DNA of 64,000 nucleotides. Origin: an uncultured Dokdonia sp. (GTDB lineage: Bacteria > Bacteroidota > Bacteroidia > Flavobacteriales > Flavobacteriaceae). The stretch lies in contig CANNDF010000001.1 in the NCBI GenBank assembly GCA_947503305.1, positions 1 to 64,000 on the forward strand, read 5' to 3'. Both the position numbers and the translations under genes were made by a program. Every line of letters starts with the position of its first letter. Position 1 is the stretch's first letter. Shown here one piece after another: positions 44,748-54,124 of the stretch. The notes under the pieces were generated by a model. It was not told the origin of the DNA. It did no database searches and saw nothing but the letters and a program-made list of their open reading frames with translations.

Positions 44748-45383
44748 ATGGAAAAAGACGAGAGACATCTAGGTAAAATAAAGGATAAGCTCCTCATGGA
44801 AGAACTCAATGTGAATAAAGATGAGCTAAAATCACTTAAAAAAAAACTGTCTAAAATAGAACCTAGACCCGAAAAAGGAGTAGAAACGTTATTTAGATTA
44901 CTCTCAAAAAATCAATATACACTTAATGCAATGATTGATAGAAAATCTAACATTCTTATTTCTATAAATGCATTGATCCTTTCTATAATTTTAGGCACTG
45001 TTTTAAACCAATTAGACAAAGATCCACACTTAATTTATCCTGCTATATTAATCCTATTGACAAATCTGGTCTCTATTGCGTATGCTGTTGTTGCTACTCG
45101 TCCTGAGTTAAAACACGGAGGGCGCAATACAAACAACTTAATGTTTTATGGGAACTTCTACGATATGGAAGAAACAGAATATGTTGGGAAAATTACAGCG
45201 CTTATGAACCAAGGTGATTAATTATACAAAACCATTGCAAAGGACACCTTTTATCTTGGAAAAACCATCGATCGAAAATTTAAACTATTGCGTAAATCAT
45301 TCAATATTTTTTTGATAGGGATTATCCTTTCTGTCATTGCTTTTCTTCTTTGCCATTTGCTTTTTGGAGGCTATTTTAGATAA
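44748..45383 (+). pseudogene. DUF5706/Pycsar-effector-like membrane protein interrupted by an in-frame TAA
   Basis: The frame from the ATG at 44748 reads 157 aa to a TAA at 45219-45221, then continues in the same frame for 53 codons to a TAA at 45381. The first part has a charged N-terminus, the family-like segment QYTLNAMIDRKSNILISINA, and two helices (about 67-86 and 96-115). The part after the stop (KDTFYLGKTIDRKFKLLRKS, then a third helix) looks like the normal C-terminal end of DUF5706 proteins, where a Tyr codon would stand in place of the stop. So the gene is either inactivated by one base change, or yields a short two-helix form. No frameshift is needed. Confidence 0.75.
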
Positions 45384-45454
45384 AAAGCATCCACCATAAG
45401 ATTCATTTTATTGTATTTTAATACTATAATTCTTTTCCGTAGTTTTAAAACCTA

Positions 45455-46897
45455 ATGAATGTATTTTCAATCTCAAAAAAAATAGGTTTCCTTGTTGGGC
45501 CATTGCTATTTTTCATCGTTTTAGCACTCCCATTTGATATTATAAATCCTGCCATAGATAAAGTAATATCTGTAGCTCTTTGGATGATTGTATGGTGGAT
45601 TACAGAAGCCGTTTCTATTTCAGTGACCGCTTTGATTCCTTTAGCACTATTCCCCTTATTAGGGGTCACAGATATTAAAAGTGTTGCAGGTAATTATGCA
45701 AATCCTATCGTCTATTTATTTTTTGGAGGTTTTGTAATTGCACTAGCTTTGGAAAATGTACAGCTTCATAAGCGTATTGCACTTTCTATTCTCAAAATTA
45801 CAGGGACCAAAGCAAACGGAATTATTCTTGGATTTATGATCGCTACGGCATTAATGAGCATGTGGATCTCTAATACAGCAAGTACTGTCGTAATGTTGCC
45901 TATTGCTGTCTCTGTTATTCAGTTATTAATAGATGATGCAGACGGATATACAAAAAACGATCGCAACTTTGCATTGTCTATTATGCTAGGGATTGCTTTC
46001 TCTGCAAATATTGGAGGGATGTCTACCTTAATTGGCACACCTCCTAATTCTGTAATGCTTGCATTCTTAAATGAAACTTATCAAATAGATATTGGCTTTT
46101 TCCAATGGATGAAAATGGGAGTTCCTTTTGCAATTCTTATGCTAATAATTACATACTTCTGTATTACTCGTATTTTTTTTAGAAATAATCTAGAGCATAT
46201 CGGAGGATCAGGAACTATAATACAAAACGAACTGGATAAACTAGGGACTATGCACAAAGGAGAGAAAGTAGTACTTTTTATATTTTTGTGTACTGCCGTG
46301 GCCTGGATGTTGCGTAGCTACCTCAACACCTTACTCCCTGCTATTACACTAACAGATACAACCATTAGTATCATCGCTGCTGTATTGATGTTTATCGTAC
46401 CTATAGATTTTAAATCTGGATCATTCCCATTGCAATGGGAAGATACTGCTCGTTTACCTTGGGGGATATTGATTCTCTTTGGAGGTGGACTTGCTCTGGC
46501 TTCTGGGCTTGCTCAATCTGGTTTTATTGATCTTATCGGAAACTATATCTCTTCCCAAGAAGATTGGAGTATATGGGTTGTAACTGCTGTCCTTATTTTT
46601 TTAATGCTCTTTATGACAGAATTAATGAGTAATGTAGCTCTAGTTACTATCCTTATTCCATTGGTTGTTGGAATTGCTATTGGGATGGATACCCCTATTT
46701 TACAGATGGTAATTCCAGTGACACTAGCTTCAAGTTGTGCCTTTATGCTTCCTATGGCAACGCCTCCTAATGCAATTGTATTTGCTAGTGGTCATGTGCG
46801 TGTAGATCAAATGGCGCGTATAGGGATTGTACTTAATCTAATTTCGGTAGGCTTGTTATTTGCATTGGCCTATTGGGTAGTTCCCTTGTTATTTTAG
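45455..46897 (+). CDS. SLC13/DASS-family sodium:anion symporter
   Basis: 480 aa with about 12 membrane segments. The two SNT-type motifs of the family are present: WISNTASTVVMLP and, in the second half, LMSNVALVTILIPL, together with SANIGGMSTLIGTPPN. It imports dicarboxylates (succinate, malate) or sulfate with Na+; the substrate is undecided. One palindrome copy lies 9 bases after the stop. Confidence 0.9.
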   Translation: MNVFSISKKIGFLVGPLLFFIVLALPFDIINPAIDKVISVALWMIVWWITEAVSISVTALIPLALFPLLGVTDIKSVAGNYANPIVYLFFGGFVIALALENVQLHKRIALSILKITGTKANGIILGFMIATALMSMWISNTASTVVMLPIAVSVIQLLIDDADGYTKNDRNFALSIMLGIAFSANIGGMSTLIGTPPNSVMLAFLNETYQIDIGFFQWMKMGVPFAILMLIITYFCITRIFFRNNLEHIGGSGTIIQNELDKLGTMHKGEKVVLFIFLCTAVAWMLRSYLNTLLPAITLTDTTISIIAAVLMFIVPIDFKSGSFPLQWEDTARLPWGILILFGGGLALASGLAQSGFIDLIGNYISSQEDWSIWVVTAVLIFLMLFMTELMSNVALVTILIPLVVGIAIGMDTPILQMVIPVTLASSCAFMLPMATPPNAIVFASGHVRVDQMARIGIVLNLISVGLLFALAYWVVPLLF

Positions 46898-46906
46898 GTT
46901 TTTTAC

Positions 46907-46920
46907 GCTTTCGCGAAAGC
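46907..46920. repeat. Iterated palindrome GCTTTCGCGAAAGC, copy 9
   Basis: Exact copy, intergenic, 9 bases after the SLC13 stop. Flanks extend the palindrome to 20 bases (TACGCTTTCGCGAAAGCGTA). Confidence 0.9.
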
Positions 46921-47028
46921 GTAATATCAAAACAATAATTCTTTTTAAATATTTAGTTAGTTACGATACCTCTCTGTACTTATCTATGTATTTTTATTGT
47001 ACTTTACAGTACCTAACTCAATCGATTT

Positions 47029-48117
47029 ATGAATAAAGAACTAAGGAAGTATCTTAAATACGTATCTCAATCGGTTGTTTTTTGGGCAATTGTACTGTTT
47101 TTATGGGGTATGTTTCGATTTTATGGTCTTGATACCATGGAAGGGATTCAGATTGATGAAGACTTCAAGGAAGTAATGCAAATGAAAAATTTGTTACGCC
47201 TATTTACAGTTTCTGGTGCTTTGATAGGTTTTGTTTTTGCTACGATAGAATTCTTTTTTGAAAAATTCACCTCCAACAGAGTACCTATTGGGGTCAGTAC
47301 ACTTACTAAAACTGTACTTTATTTACTTACTATTATTGTGATTTCTACAGGGGGGAAATATCTCGTTAATCAACGCTTTAGTTTGGATATTACAATCAAC
47401 CCTAGTCAATGGTGGGAGGATAAGCAGTTTATTATTACCATCGTTTATATCTTGCTAGTATCATTGGTATTTTCGTTTATTAAAATTGCAAACGAAAAAT
47501 TTGGGAAAGGTATATTTCTGAAAATGCTTATTGGTCGTTATAAAAAACCTCAAGAAGAGAAACGTATTTTTATGTTTCTGGATCTGAAATCCTCGACCAC
47601 TATTGCAGAGACTCTAGGACATTTTAAATATAGTCAACTCATCCAAGACTGTTTTTATGATCTTAATGATATTGTCCCTAAATATGCTGCCGAAATCTAC
47701 CAGTATGTAGGTGATGAGGCGGTATTGAGTTGGCCATATAAAAAAGGTCTGGTAAATAATAATTGTGTTGCTTTGTTTTTTATGTTCCAAAATATTCTTA
47801 CTCAGAAAGCTCATTATTATAAAGAAAAATATGGTTTGGTGCCAGAATTTAAAGCGGGCCTGCATGGTGGTAAGCTTATGGTCGCAGAAGTAGGCGTAGT
47901 AAAAAAAGAGTTGGCTTTTCATGGAGATGTGATCAATACCTCAGCAAGAATACAGGGAGAATGCAATACCTATAAAGTACCCATATTAATCTCAGAAGGT
48001 TTAAAAGATGCATTGCATGATGCTACTACTAGTTCTTATAGTACTAGACATATAGGAAAAGTACTTTTAAAAGGAAAGAATGAGAAACTTAATCTGTTTA
48101 CAATTCTTGAGAATTGA
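47029..48117 (+). CDS. Membrane-bound class III adenylate/guanylate cyclase
   Basis: 362 aa. Four membrane helices (about 13-31, 58-77, 91-111, 133-151) are followed by a class III cyclase domain (about 178-360). The metal-binding aspartates D185 (FLDLKSS) and D229 (GDEAVLSW) are present, as are the transition-state N303/R307 pair (NTSAR), so it should be active. A Lys in the KKELAFHGD segment and D300 suit adenine binding, so cAMP is the likely product. It is a single gene with no matched effector directly beside it. Confidence 0.88.
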   Translation: MNKELRKYLKYVSQSVVFWAIVLFLWGMFRFYGLDTMEGIQIDEDFKEVMQMKNLLRLFTVSGALIGFVFATIEFFFEKFTSNRVPIGVSTLTKTVLYLLTIIVISTGGKYLVNQRFSLDITINPSQWWEDKQFIITIVYILLVSLVFSFIKIANEKFGKGIFLKMLIGRYKKPQEEKRIFMFLDLKSSTTIAETLGHFKYSQLIQDCFYDLNDIVPKYAAEIYQYVGDEAVLSWPYKKGLVNNNCVALFFMFQNILTQKAHYYKEKYGLVPEFKAGLHGGKLMVAEVGVVKKELAFHGDVINTSARIQGECNTYKVPILISEGLKDALHDATTSSYSTRHIGKVLLKGKNEKLNLFTILEN

Positions 48118-48315
48118 AAAGTGTAGCTTAGTGTATACAATATATCAAAGTTATACCTTGATTCTATAAAACCATCTTGAGTCTTAAGGGTTTGATTTCT
48201 ATAGCCATTATTTGATCTCACCATTGAGTTTTATAACTATTATTAAAAAATATGTTTTAAGTGCAACGTTTTTAGTTTTTATAACGTCTATACATTAACA
48301 ATCAAAACGAAAACC

Positions 48316-49815
48316 ATGACCTTTACTCGTATATTCTTTAAAAATACATTGTATCTATATTGTATATGTCTCTTATACGTAGCTTGTACTACTACAGAAA
48401 GTAATACTCAAAAACAAGTTGATCACTTTAGAACAGAGTTAAACGAGTTAAAAGATTACTTCCATATCCCTGGAATGGCTGCTCTTATTCAAAAAGATGG
48501 AGAAATCATCTTTGAAGAATATATAGGTCTTGCAGATATTAAAAATAATGTCCCTGTAGATGCGCAAACCCCTTTTCCGATTGCATCTCTTACAAAAATG
48601 TATGCTAGCGTTGCAGTTATGCAGTTAGTAGAAAGTGGAAAAATCACCCTTGATGATCCTATAGCTCCCTATTTTCCTGGTTATGGAGTAGACAATACTA
48701 TCAAAATAAAGCATCTTCTTTCTCATACATCACAAGGTACTATCGGAGAGCAGTTCTATTATAGTTTTCGGTATGGAATGCTTACGAAGATCATAGAGGA
48801 TGCTTCTGGAAATTCTTTTGACGATGCTATAGACAAAGGTATATTCCAACCTTTACAGCTGTCTAATACATTTCTTTTAAAGGATTCTATTACGCTTTCT
48901 CACAAGCGTACTCCTATAGCACAACCCTATCTATTAAATGATGGTACTGAAGAAGGTTTTATAGATTATGGATTCTCGGCATCATCTGGAGTTGTTGCTA
49001 CCCCTAGAGATTTGGCTCTTTTTAATACAGCACTAAACAATAATACACTCGTAACTCAGGCTTCTAAAGAGCAAATGTTTACTCCTTTTAAAACACATTT
49101 ACCTTACGGATATGGTTTTTTTAGTGAGGTTTTTGAAGGACAAGAGTTAATTTGGACCTATGGGCAATATGACTGTTATTCTGCATTATTTTTAAAAATA
49201 CCTTCTCAAAAAATAACGCTTATTCTCTTAGCAAATAATAACTTGATGAGTGATCCTGCACGACTTATCTATGGGAATGCAACCTCTTCATTATTTGTAG
49301 TGAGCTTTCTAAAGAATTTTATAATCAATCAACCCGAATTACCTCTATTTGAGACTGAGGCTACACTTAAAAATACTCACTCCCCATCTACTTTGGGTCG
49401 AGAGAAACTAAGAGCACAAGCCATAGCTGCTTCTTTTATGGCTCGTTATAATGATGAAGAATTAAAAATGAGCGAGCAACTATTACATAAGTTATTTACA
49501 ACCTACCCCGATTATAAAAACTATGCAGATTTATCTCTACTCCATAATTTAAGTTTCTTAAAAGTTGTCTCTGCTCATAAAGAGTTAGGCCCTTTTACTG
49601 TATTTGATACAGAATTAGAATCCATAGGAAGTCAACTACTAGAAAAAGACTCTCAAAATCCATATGCAAATGTATATATGGGAGGGTTTTATGACACAAA
49701 GAATGATACGTTAAAGGCTCGTTACCATTATGAACAAATTATTAATGCTCAAAATTTTTCCCCTTTTTGGTATACTAATGAAGCAAAACAATGGTTAGAT
49801 TCACATCCAGAATAA
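48316..49815 (+). CDS. Serine hydrolase, beta-lactamase/DD-peptidase fold, lipoprotein
   Basis: 499 aa. The N-terminus looks like a lipoprotein signal (lipobox YVAC, C24). The serine beta-lactamase-like domain (about 40-340) has S91-x-x-K94 in ASLTK and HLLSHTSQ, with YSF as the likely Y-x-N equivalent. The C-terminal 150 residues are a helical, TPR-like extension (YPDYKNYADLSLLHNL). It is probably a periplasmic or surface esterase/peptidase rather than a true beta-lactamase. Confidence 0.85.
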   Translation: MTFTRIFFKNTLYLYCICLLYVACTTTESNTQKQVDHFRTELNELKDYFHIPGMAALIQKDGEIIFEEYIGLADIKNNVPVDAQTPFPIASLTKMYASVAVMQLVESGKITLDDPIAPYFPGYGVDNTIKIKHLLSHTSQGTIGEQFYYSFRYGMLTKIIEDASGNSFDDAIDKGIFQPLQLSNTFLLKDSITLSHKRTPIAQPYLLNDGTEEGFIDYGFSASSGVVATPRDLALFNTALNNNTLVTQASKEQMFTPFKTHLPYGYGFFSEVFEGQELIWTYGQYDCYSALFLKIPSQKITLILLANNNLMSDPARLIYGNATSSLFVVSFLKNFIINQPELPLFETEATLKNTHSPSTLGREKLRAQAIAASFMARYNDEELKMSEQLLHKLFTTYPDYKNYADLSLLHNLSFLKVVSAHKELGPFTVFDTELESIGSQLLEKDSQNPYANVYMGGFYDTKNDTLKARYHYEQIINAQNFSPFWYTNEAKQWLDSHPE

Positions 49816-49844
49816 AAAAGAATTTTGAAATTACATGTACAATT

Positions 49845-50114
49845 TCAATCCTGAATCTTCATGTTTTTTAAAAAATAAATTACTTTTTGAGCAGGCATTT
49901 CACAGGGTTTTAATAATTGAGAGGTGCTCGTTATATAATAATTAAGGCTTATAAAATCATTCCCTTGAAGTCTTTCTGCATATATCTTAAAAGATCTGGC
50001 ATTATTAAATGTAGTTTTAGTAAGTCCATATCTTTTATCTTTATAAACGACAGTACTATATCCCTCTGGAATAGCACAAATGATCTCTAGTAACACGGTA
50101 TCTTCAGAACTCAA
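49845..50114 (-). CDS. Small conserved hypothetical protein, 89 aa
   Basis: Starts at a TTG one base after the response-regulator stop; no ATG is available before the conserved part. The body (PEGYSTVVYKDKRYGLTKTTFNNARSFKIYAE, ISLNYY, LKPCEMPAQKVIYFLK) looks like a small Bacteroidota protein I have seen only as uncharacterised. No signal or membrane segment. Probably co-transcribed with the two-component genes. Confidence 0.65.
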   Translation of the reverse strand: MSSEDTVLLEIICAIPEGYSTVVYKDKRYGLTKTTFNNARSFKIYAERLQGNDFISLNYYITSTSQLLKPCEMPAQKVIYFLKNMKIQD

Positions 50115-50115
50115 T

Positions 50116-50805
50116 TTATTTTTTTAAAATAGTGAGTATTGCATCTTTATACATCCCCCCTATAGGAATCTCTACTTTCCTTATTTCAATATCATTATGA
50201 GTAAATGCTGTTACTTGACATATATTTACAATATACGATCTATGTACTCTCTTGAATAAAGAATCAGGTAATTGATTTTCAAAATGACTTATACGCTCTT
50301 TGATGACTAGTGTCTCATCTATCAAATGTATTTTGAGGTAATCTTTGATACTCTCTATATAGAGAATATCCCTTAACAACACTTTAATATGTTTTTTGTT
50401 TGAATAAACATAGATATGATCCTGTTGAGGAGTTTTTGTAATCTGGGGATTTGAAATTGGTACATTTAATTTTTTGACAGCCTGAAAAAAACGTGTGAAT
50501 GTAATAGGTTTTAAGAGGTAGTCTACCACTTGTAATTCATAGCTCTCTAATGCGTATTCACGATATGCTGTTGTAAAAATTATATTAGGTGGATTAGGTG
50601 TTGATTTTAAAAAATCAATCCCTGTAATCTTAGGCATTTGGATATCTAAAAAAATCAAATCTACTCTATTACTTACAAGAAAATCTGATGCTATAATAGC
50701 ATTTTTAAACGACCCTATATGTTCTAAAAAAGGGATATTAGCAATATGTCCTTCTATTAAAGAACGCGCTAGTGGTTCATCATCTACTACTATACATCTA
50801 ATCAT
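50116..50805 (-). CDS. LytTR-family response regulator
   Basis: 229 aa. The receiver domain (1-120) has the acidic pocket D8/D9 and phospho-acceptor D54 (FLDIQMPK). The C-terminal LytTR DNA-binding domain (about 130-229) shows KHIKVLLRDILYIESIKDYLKIH and KRVHRSYIVN. It overlaps the histidine-kinase gene by 8 bases and so forms a classical LytS/LytR-type pair. Confidence 0.92.
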   Translation of the reverse strand: MIRCIVVDDEPLARSLIEGHIANIPFLEHIGSFKNAIIASDFLVSNRVDLIFLDIQMPKITGIDFLKSTPNPPNIIFTTAYREYALESYELQVVDYLLKPITFTRFFQAVKKLNVPISNPQITKTPQQDHIYVYSNKKHIKVLLRDILYIESIKDYLKIHLIDETLVIKERISHFENQLPDSLFKRVHRSYIVNICQVTAFTHNDIEIRKVEIPIGGMYKDAILTILKK

Positions 50806-51895
50806 TTACTTTACTTGTATCTATACATAGATCAACACAATACCAGCCTCCTGTATTTAAAACCTCATAAGAATAATCAAGATATAAAAAAGACAATTGT
50901 TTTTTAATATTTGAAACGCCTATTCCTTTAGTATATGCTGTCTCATCTACTTGTTGTATATTATTTTTAGTGTTTTTTACTTTAAAATATAGTATTGCAT
51001 CTTCTTGCCGTATATCTATATGAATTTTTGGAGTGTCTATACTTCCGCTAGCACCATGTTTAAATGCGTTTTCTACAATAGACAACAGAATGAGAGGAGC
51101 TATTTGAAGTGGTTCTTGTATTTCTTTTTTGAATGTAATTTCTATCTCATCGCCATATCGTAACTGTTCTAACTCAATATAATTTTCTAATAATTCTATC
51201 TCTTTATCTAGTGACACGAGTTTATCATTACATTGATATAACATATAATCTAGCATGCTAGATAGTGTGGCCACAGTCTCTGGGGCTTTATCTGATTTTT
51301 GAAGTGTTAATGCATATAAGTTATTAAGAGTATTAAATAAAAAATGCGGATGTATCTGGGCTTTTAAGGCTCCTAACTCTGCTTTGTTCTTATCGCGCTC
51401 AAGCTGTATATTCTTCCTTGCAATTGTATTTTTTTGAGTTACTACTCTATCAAAAGTCATGGTAAAGGTTGCCATCAAGAGTGGGGAGAGATATCCAAAA
51501 AACAGAAAGTGTACATCCCTAAAAATTACTGCAATAGACTCTTGCTCAAAAGATCCTTCTCTGAATAAAGGTTCATATATATATACATTAATCACACGAT
51601 CCAAAGCACTCGCTATATAAAAAAGTAAGAGTGTTAATACTCCAAAAATTATATACTTCTTTCTAAAATAAAATCGAGGCAATAGCACATCATTAAAAAG
51701 ATATGCTGTAAATATCATTGCGGGAATTCGTTTAAAATTCTGAAGAAATATCACATATAATAGTTGATCATTGCCATCCTTAAAAAACTGTATGACGGCA
51801 AAACAGAGAATCAAAAGACCCCAAAAAAGAACTTCATTATATATTTTTTTACTTTTCAAGAACTGTAAGTTGTATTCCAGAAACAGTAATCTCAT
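50798..51895 (-). CDS. LytS/YehU-type sensor histidine kinase
   Basis: 365 aa. Four membrane helices (about 23-37, 45-70, 82-98, 128-147) are followed by a His_kinase domain with the H box AQIHPHFLFNTLNNLY (phospho-acceptor H184) and the N box ENAFKHG, and a short ATPase domain. Its ATG lies 47 bases inside the end of the upstream GTP cyclohydrolase-like gene, an unusually long overlap; a later start codon may be the real one. Pairs with the LytTR regulator downstream. Confidence 0.88.
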   Translation of the reverse strand: MRLLFLEYNLQFLKSKKIYNEVLFWGLLILCFAVIQFFKDGNDQLLYVIFLQNFKRIPAMIFTAYLFNDVLLPRFYFRKKYIIFGVLTLLLFYIASALDRVINVYIYEPLFREGSFEQESIAVIFRDVHFLFFGYLSPLLMATFTMTFDRVVTQKNTIARKNIQLERDKNKAELGALKAQIHPHFLFNTLNNLYALTLQKSDKAPETVATLSSMLDYMLYQCNDKLVSLDKEIELLENYIELEQLRYGDEIEITFKKEIQEPLQIAPLILLSIVENAFKHGASGSIDTPKIHIDIRQEDAILYFKVKNTKNNIQQVDETAYTKGIGVSNIKKQLSFLYLDYSYEVLNTGGWYCVDLCIDTSKVND

Positions 51896-52367
51896 AACGA
51901 GTTATTGTTTCTATTTTCTTAGCATTATTAGTAAGCATTACGATAGAAACTACGTTAAGATGTTTTAAAATCTTTGCTGCTGCTGAAAAATCACGCGCAT
52001 CTTTTTGAAATCCTACGGCTTCATAAGCATCGACTTGTGGCATCCCATCTTTTTTATAAGGTAGTGTATTAAGCAATGCATAATGCCCATTCCCTTTTCC
52101 TTCCTGTTCTAACCATATGACTATGCCACGTCCTTCTTTTTCTATAAGTTGTTGAGAAATCTCCATTTGTTCGCGACAATCACATTCTATACTATTAAAA
52201 TGATGTGCAAAAATACAAGAAGAGTGTATCCTACATAAGATATCTTCTCCATCTGTAATATCACCCATGATTAAGGCGTGAGATTCTTTAATCCCGTCAT
52301 AAAATAAAACCTCACGATACACCCCATATTTAGTTTGTATAGTCCCCTCTGCTAATTGAACAATCAT
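51849..52367 (-). CDS. GTP cyclohydrolase II homologue (RibA-like, stand-alone)
   Basis: 172 aa from the ATG at 52367 (an in-frame TTG three codons earlier is less likely). Zinc ligands C51 (IHSSC), C62 and C64 (ECDC) and the substrate loop LEQEGKGNG match GTP cyclohydrolase II, the first step of riboflavin synthesis. The conserved LTNN segment is also present (MLTNNAKK). It differs from housekeeping RibA: no fused DHBP synthase domain, shorter, and N in place of I-G in the loop. It overlaps the sensor kinase gene. Confidence 0.85.
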   Translation of the reverse strand: MIVQLAEGTIQTKYGVYREVLFYDGIKESHALIMGDITDGEDILCRIHSSCIFAHHFNSIECDCREQMEISQQLIEKEGRGIVIWLEQEGKGNGHYALLNTLPYKKDGMPQVDAYEAVGFQKDARDFSAAAKILKHLNVVSIVMLTNNAKKIETITRYEITVSGIQLTVLEK

Positions 52368-52555
52368 AGAAATCAAAATTAAAGTTTAGAGTCTTTAAAA
52401 TTACAGTTATTCGACCAATTAGAGATATCTCCAGCTTAAAATACGCTATACGGAGACAAACACTTTTATCTTCCCATGTCGCTTTTATGACTTTATAAAG
52501 TCAGGATCTGTCTACTTTTTATAAATCGTAACTACATACACTACAAATTTGTAAT

Positions 52556-53854
52556 ATGAAAAAAATAAAACTTACTAAAACCGGACGACGTTTCTTACGC
52601 ACTATAGGTGTATTATTTGCTATATGGATCGTATGGAGTATCTTTTATATAGCAAGTTGGACAAAATTCCCAGATCGTAAAAACGATCCTATTACTATAG
52701 GAGTAAATGACCCTAATTATAGTCATCAGATCAAAAAAGCTACTGCGCAACTCAAAGGTACTTCAGGACGAATTGATGTGCCTTCATTTTCTGTTGCGGT
52801 AGGTCATAAAGGTAAGATCATTTGGTCTGCCACAGAAGGTTATCAAGATGTAGATTCCTTATTGCCCGCGACTCCTAAAACACAATATCGCGTAGGTAGT
52901 ACTTCAAAATCTATTACAGCTACAGGCGTTGCCCGACAAGTATATGCTAAAAAGTTGAACCTGGATGCAATCATAGGAGATACGATTAATAACTGGCCTA
53001 AAAAAGAATGGGATTTTACGATGCGACAATTGTTAAGTCATACAGCAGGAGTAGGTAATTATAGTGATTTTGGAATAGCTTCTGGCAAATACACCTTATG
53101 TAATTGTTATCAATTTAATACCGCCTCAGAAGGGCTCAAAGTATTTAATAGATATGACCTTTTGTATGAGCCAGGAACTTCATTTGCCTATTCTTCATTT
53201 GATGTAAATCTTGCGAGTGTAGTTCTAGAACAAAGCGCTAGTATGCCATTTCTTGAATACATGAAAAAAGAAGTATTCCAACCACTAAATATGCAAGACA
53301 CCTATGGAGATCATTCTCAAGATAAAACACAGCATTTTGCTACATTTTATCAAATTGAAGATGAATACTATAGAGAGTTTAGAAACTTTGAGCAAGTATA
53401 TGACATCAATATGAGTTATAAATGGGCTGGCGGCGGTTTTATTTCTACACCTACAGACCTTGTCAAAATGGGAAATGCATATCTTAATGATTCTACTTTT
53501 TTAGACTCTAAAACTATACGTGAGTTTTGGACCCCTACCAAACTTACTAATGGAGATATAAATGTACAAGAGTATGCCGTTGGGTGGCGATCTTATCTTG
53601 AGTTCAAAAATGAACGCCTCATTAATAATGCTCCTATATGGATGGTACACCATGGAGGGGTAAGTAAGGGTTCTATGAATTTTTTAGTCATCTTTCCAGA
53701 ATATGATCTTGTTATAGATGCCTCTATTAATGCACGTGTTGAACCATTTAGTGATTTTTCAAAAGAAGTATATAAGATTGCCAATCACTTCCTAAAAGAC
53801 ATACAAAAAGAAGAACCGTTACTCTACAAAGAGATTAAAAAAAGGAGTGAGTGA
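52556..53854 (+). CDS. Serine hydrolase, class C beta-lactamase-like, membrane-anchored
   Basis: 432 aa. An N-terminal membrane anchor (about 14-34) precedes a serine beta-lactamase-like domain with the S-x-x-K motif in GSTSKSITATG, Y-S-S in FAYSSFDVNLAS and HHGG as the third motif. Such proteins act outside the cytoplasm as esterases or D-amino-acid peptidases; the substrate is unknown. One palindrome copy starts 6 bases after the stop. Confidence 0.87.
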   Translation: MKKIKLTKTGRRFLRTIGVLFAIWIVWSIFYIASWTKFPDRKNDPITIGVNDPNYSHQIKKATAQLKGTSGRIDVPSFSVAVGHKGKIIWSATEGYQDVDSLLPATPKTQYRVGSTSKSITATGVARQVYAKKLNLDAIIGDTINNWPKKEWDFTMRQLLSHTAGVGNYSDFGIASGKYTLCNCYQFNTASEGLKVFNRYDLLYEPGTSFAYSSFDVNLASVVLEQSASMPFLEYMKKEVFQPLNMQDTYGDHSQDKTQHFATFYQIEDEYYREFRNFEQVYDINMSYKWAGGGFISTPTDLVKMGNAYLNDSTFLDSKTIREFWTPTKLTNGDINVQEYAVGWRSYLEFKNERLINNAPIWMVHHGGVSKGSMNFLVIFPEYDLVIDASINARVEPFSDFSKEVYKIANHFLKDIQKEEPLLYKEIKKRSE

Positions 53855-53860
53855 GAGTAC

Positions 53861-53874
53861 GCTTTCGCGAAAGC
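53861..53874. repeat. Iterated palindrome GCTTTCGCGAAAGC, copy 10
   Basis: Exact copy, intergenic, 6 bases after the serine-hydrolase stop. Flanks extend it to the same 20-base palindrome as copy 9. Confidence 0.9.
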
Positions 53875-54124
53875 GTATATAAGAAAAGACAGTATGTATC
53901 CTATTACTATAGCTTTATAGCCTTTTAATAAGGTAAATGATAAAATACAAATCTTTATTTACATCGTTTCCTATTTTTAAATGGTGTGTGTTTATTAATA
54001 TTATCTTAGTGTTCATTGATTTAAAAAGTAAAAAATCTACCTTCGCACAATATTTACTATCCTATCTTGATAGGTTTTAACAGGCGTATCCATATAGTGA
54101 AGTCACGATATACTAAAACACATA

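Noticed and set aside
45222-45383. Separate small gene after the DUF5706 stop
   Set aside because: It is in the same frame as the upstream gene with no start codon of its own in a sensible place, and it looks like that family's C-terminal end.
44748-48117. Complete Pycsar defence system
   Set aside because: Effector-like gene is interrupted, cyclase is membrane-bound and separated by a transporter gene, and no other defence genes are nearby.
48316-53854. Two antibiotic-resistance beta-lactamases
   Set aside because: Both have the serine-hydrolase fold, but size, anchors and extensions fit general esterase/peptidase relatives; no evidence for resistance.
53937-54080. 47-codon plus-strand ORF (MIKYKSLFTSFPIFKW...) between the serine hydrolase and the ABC exporter
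   Set aside because: No family likeness, low-complexity hydrophobic composition, no promoter or ribosome-site support; treated as chance in an AT-rich gap.
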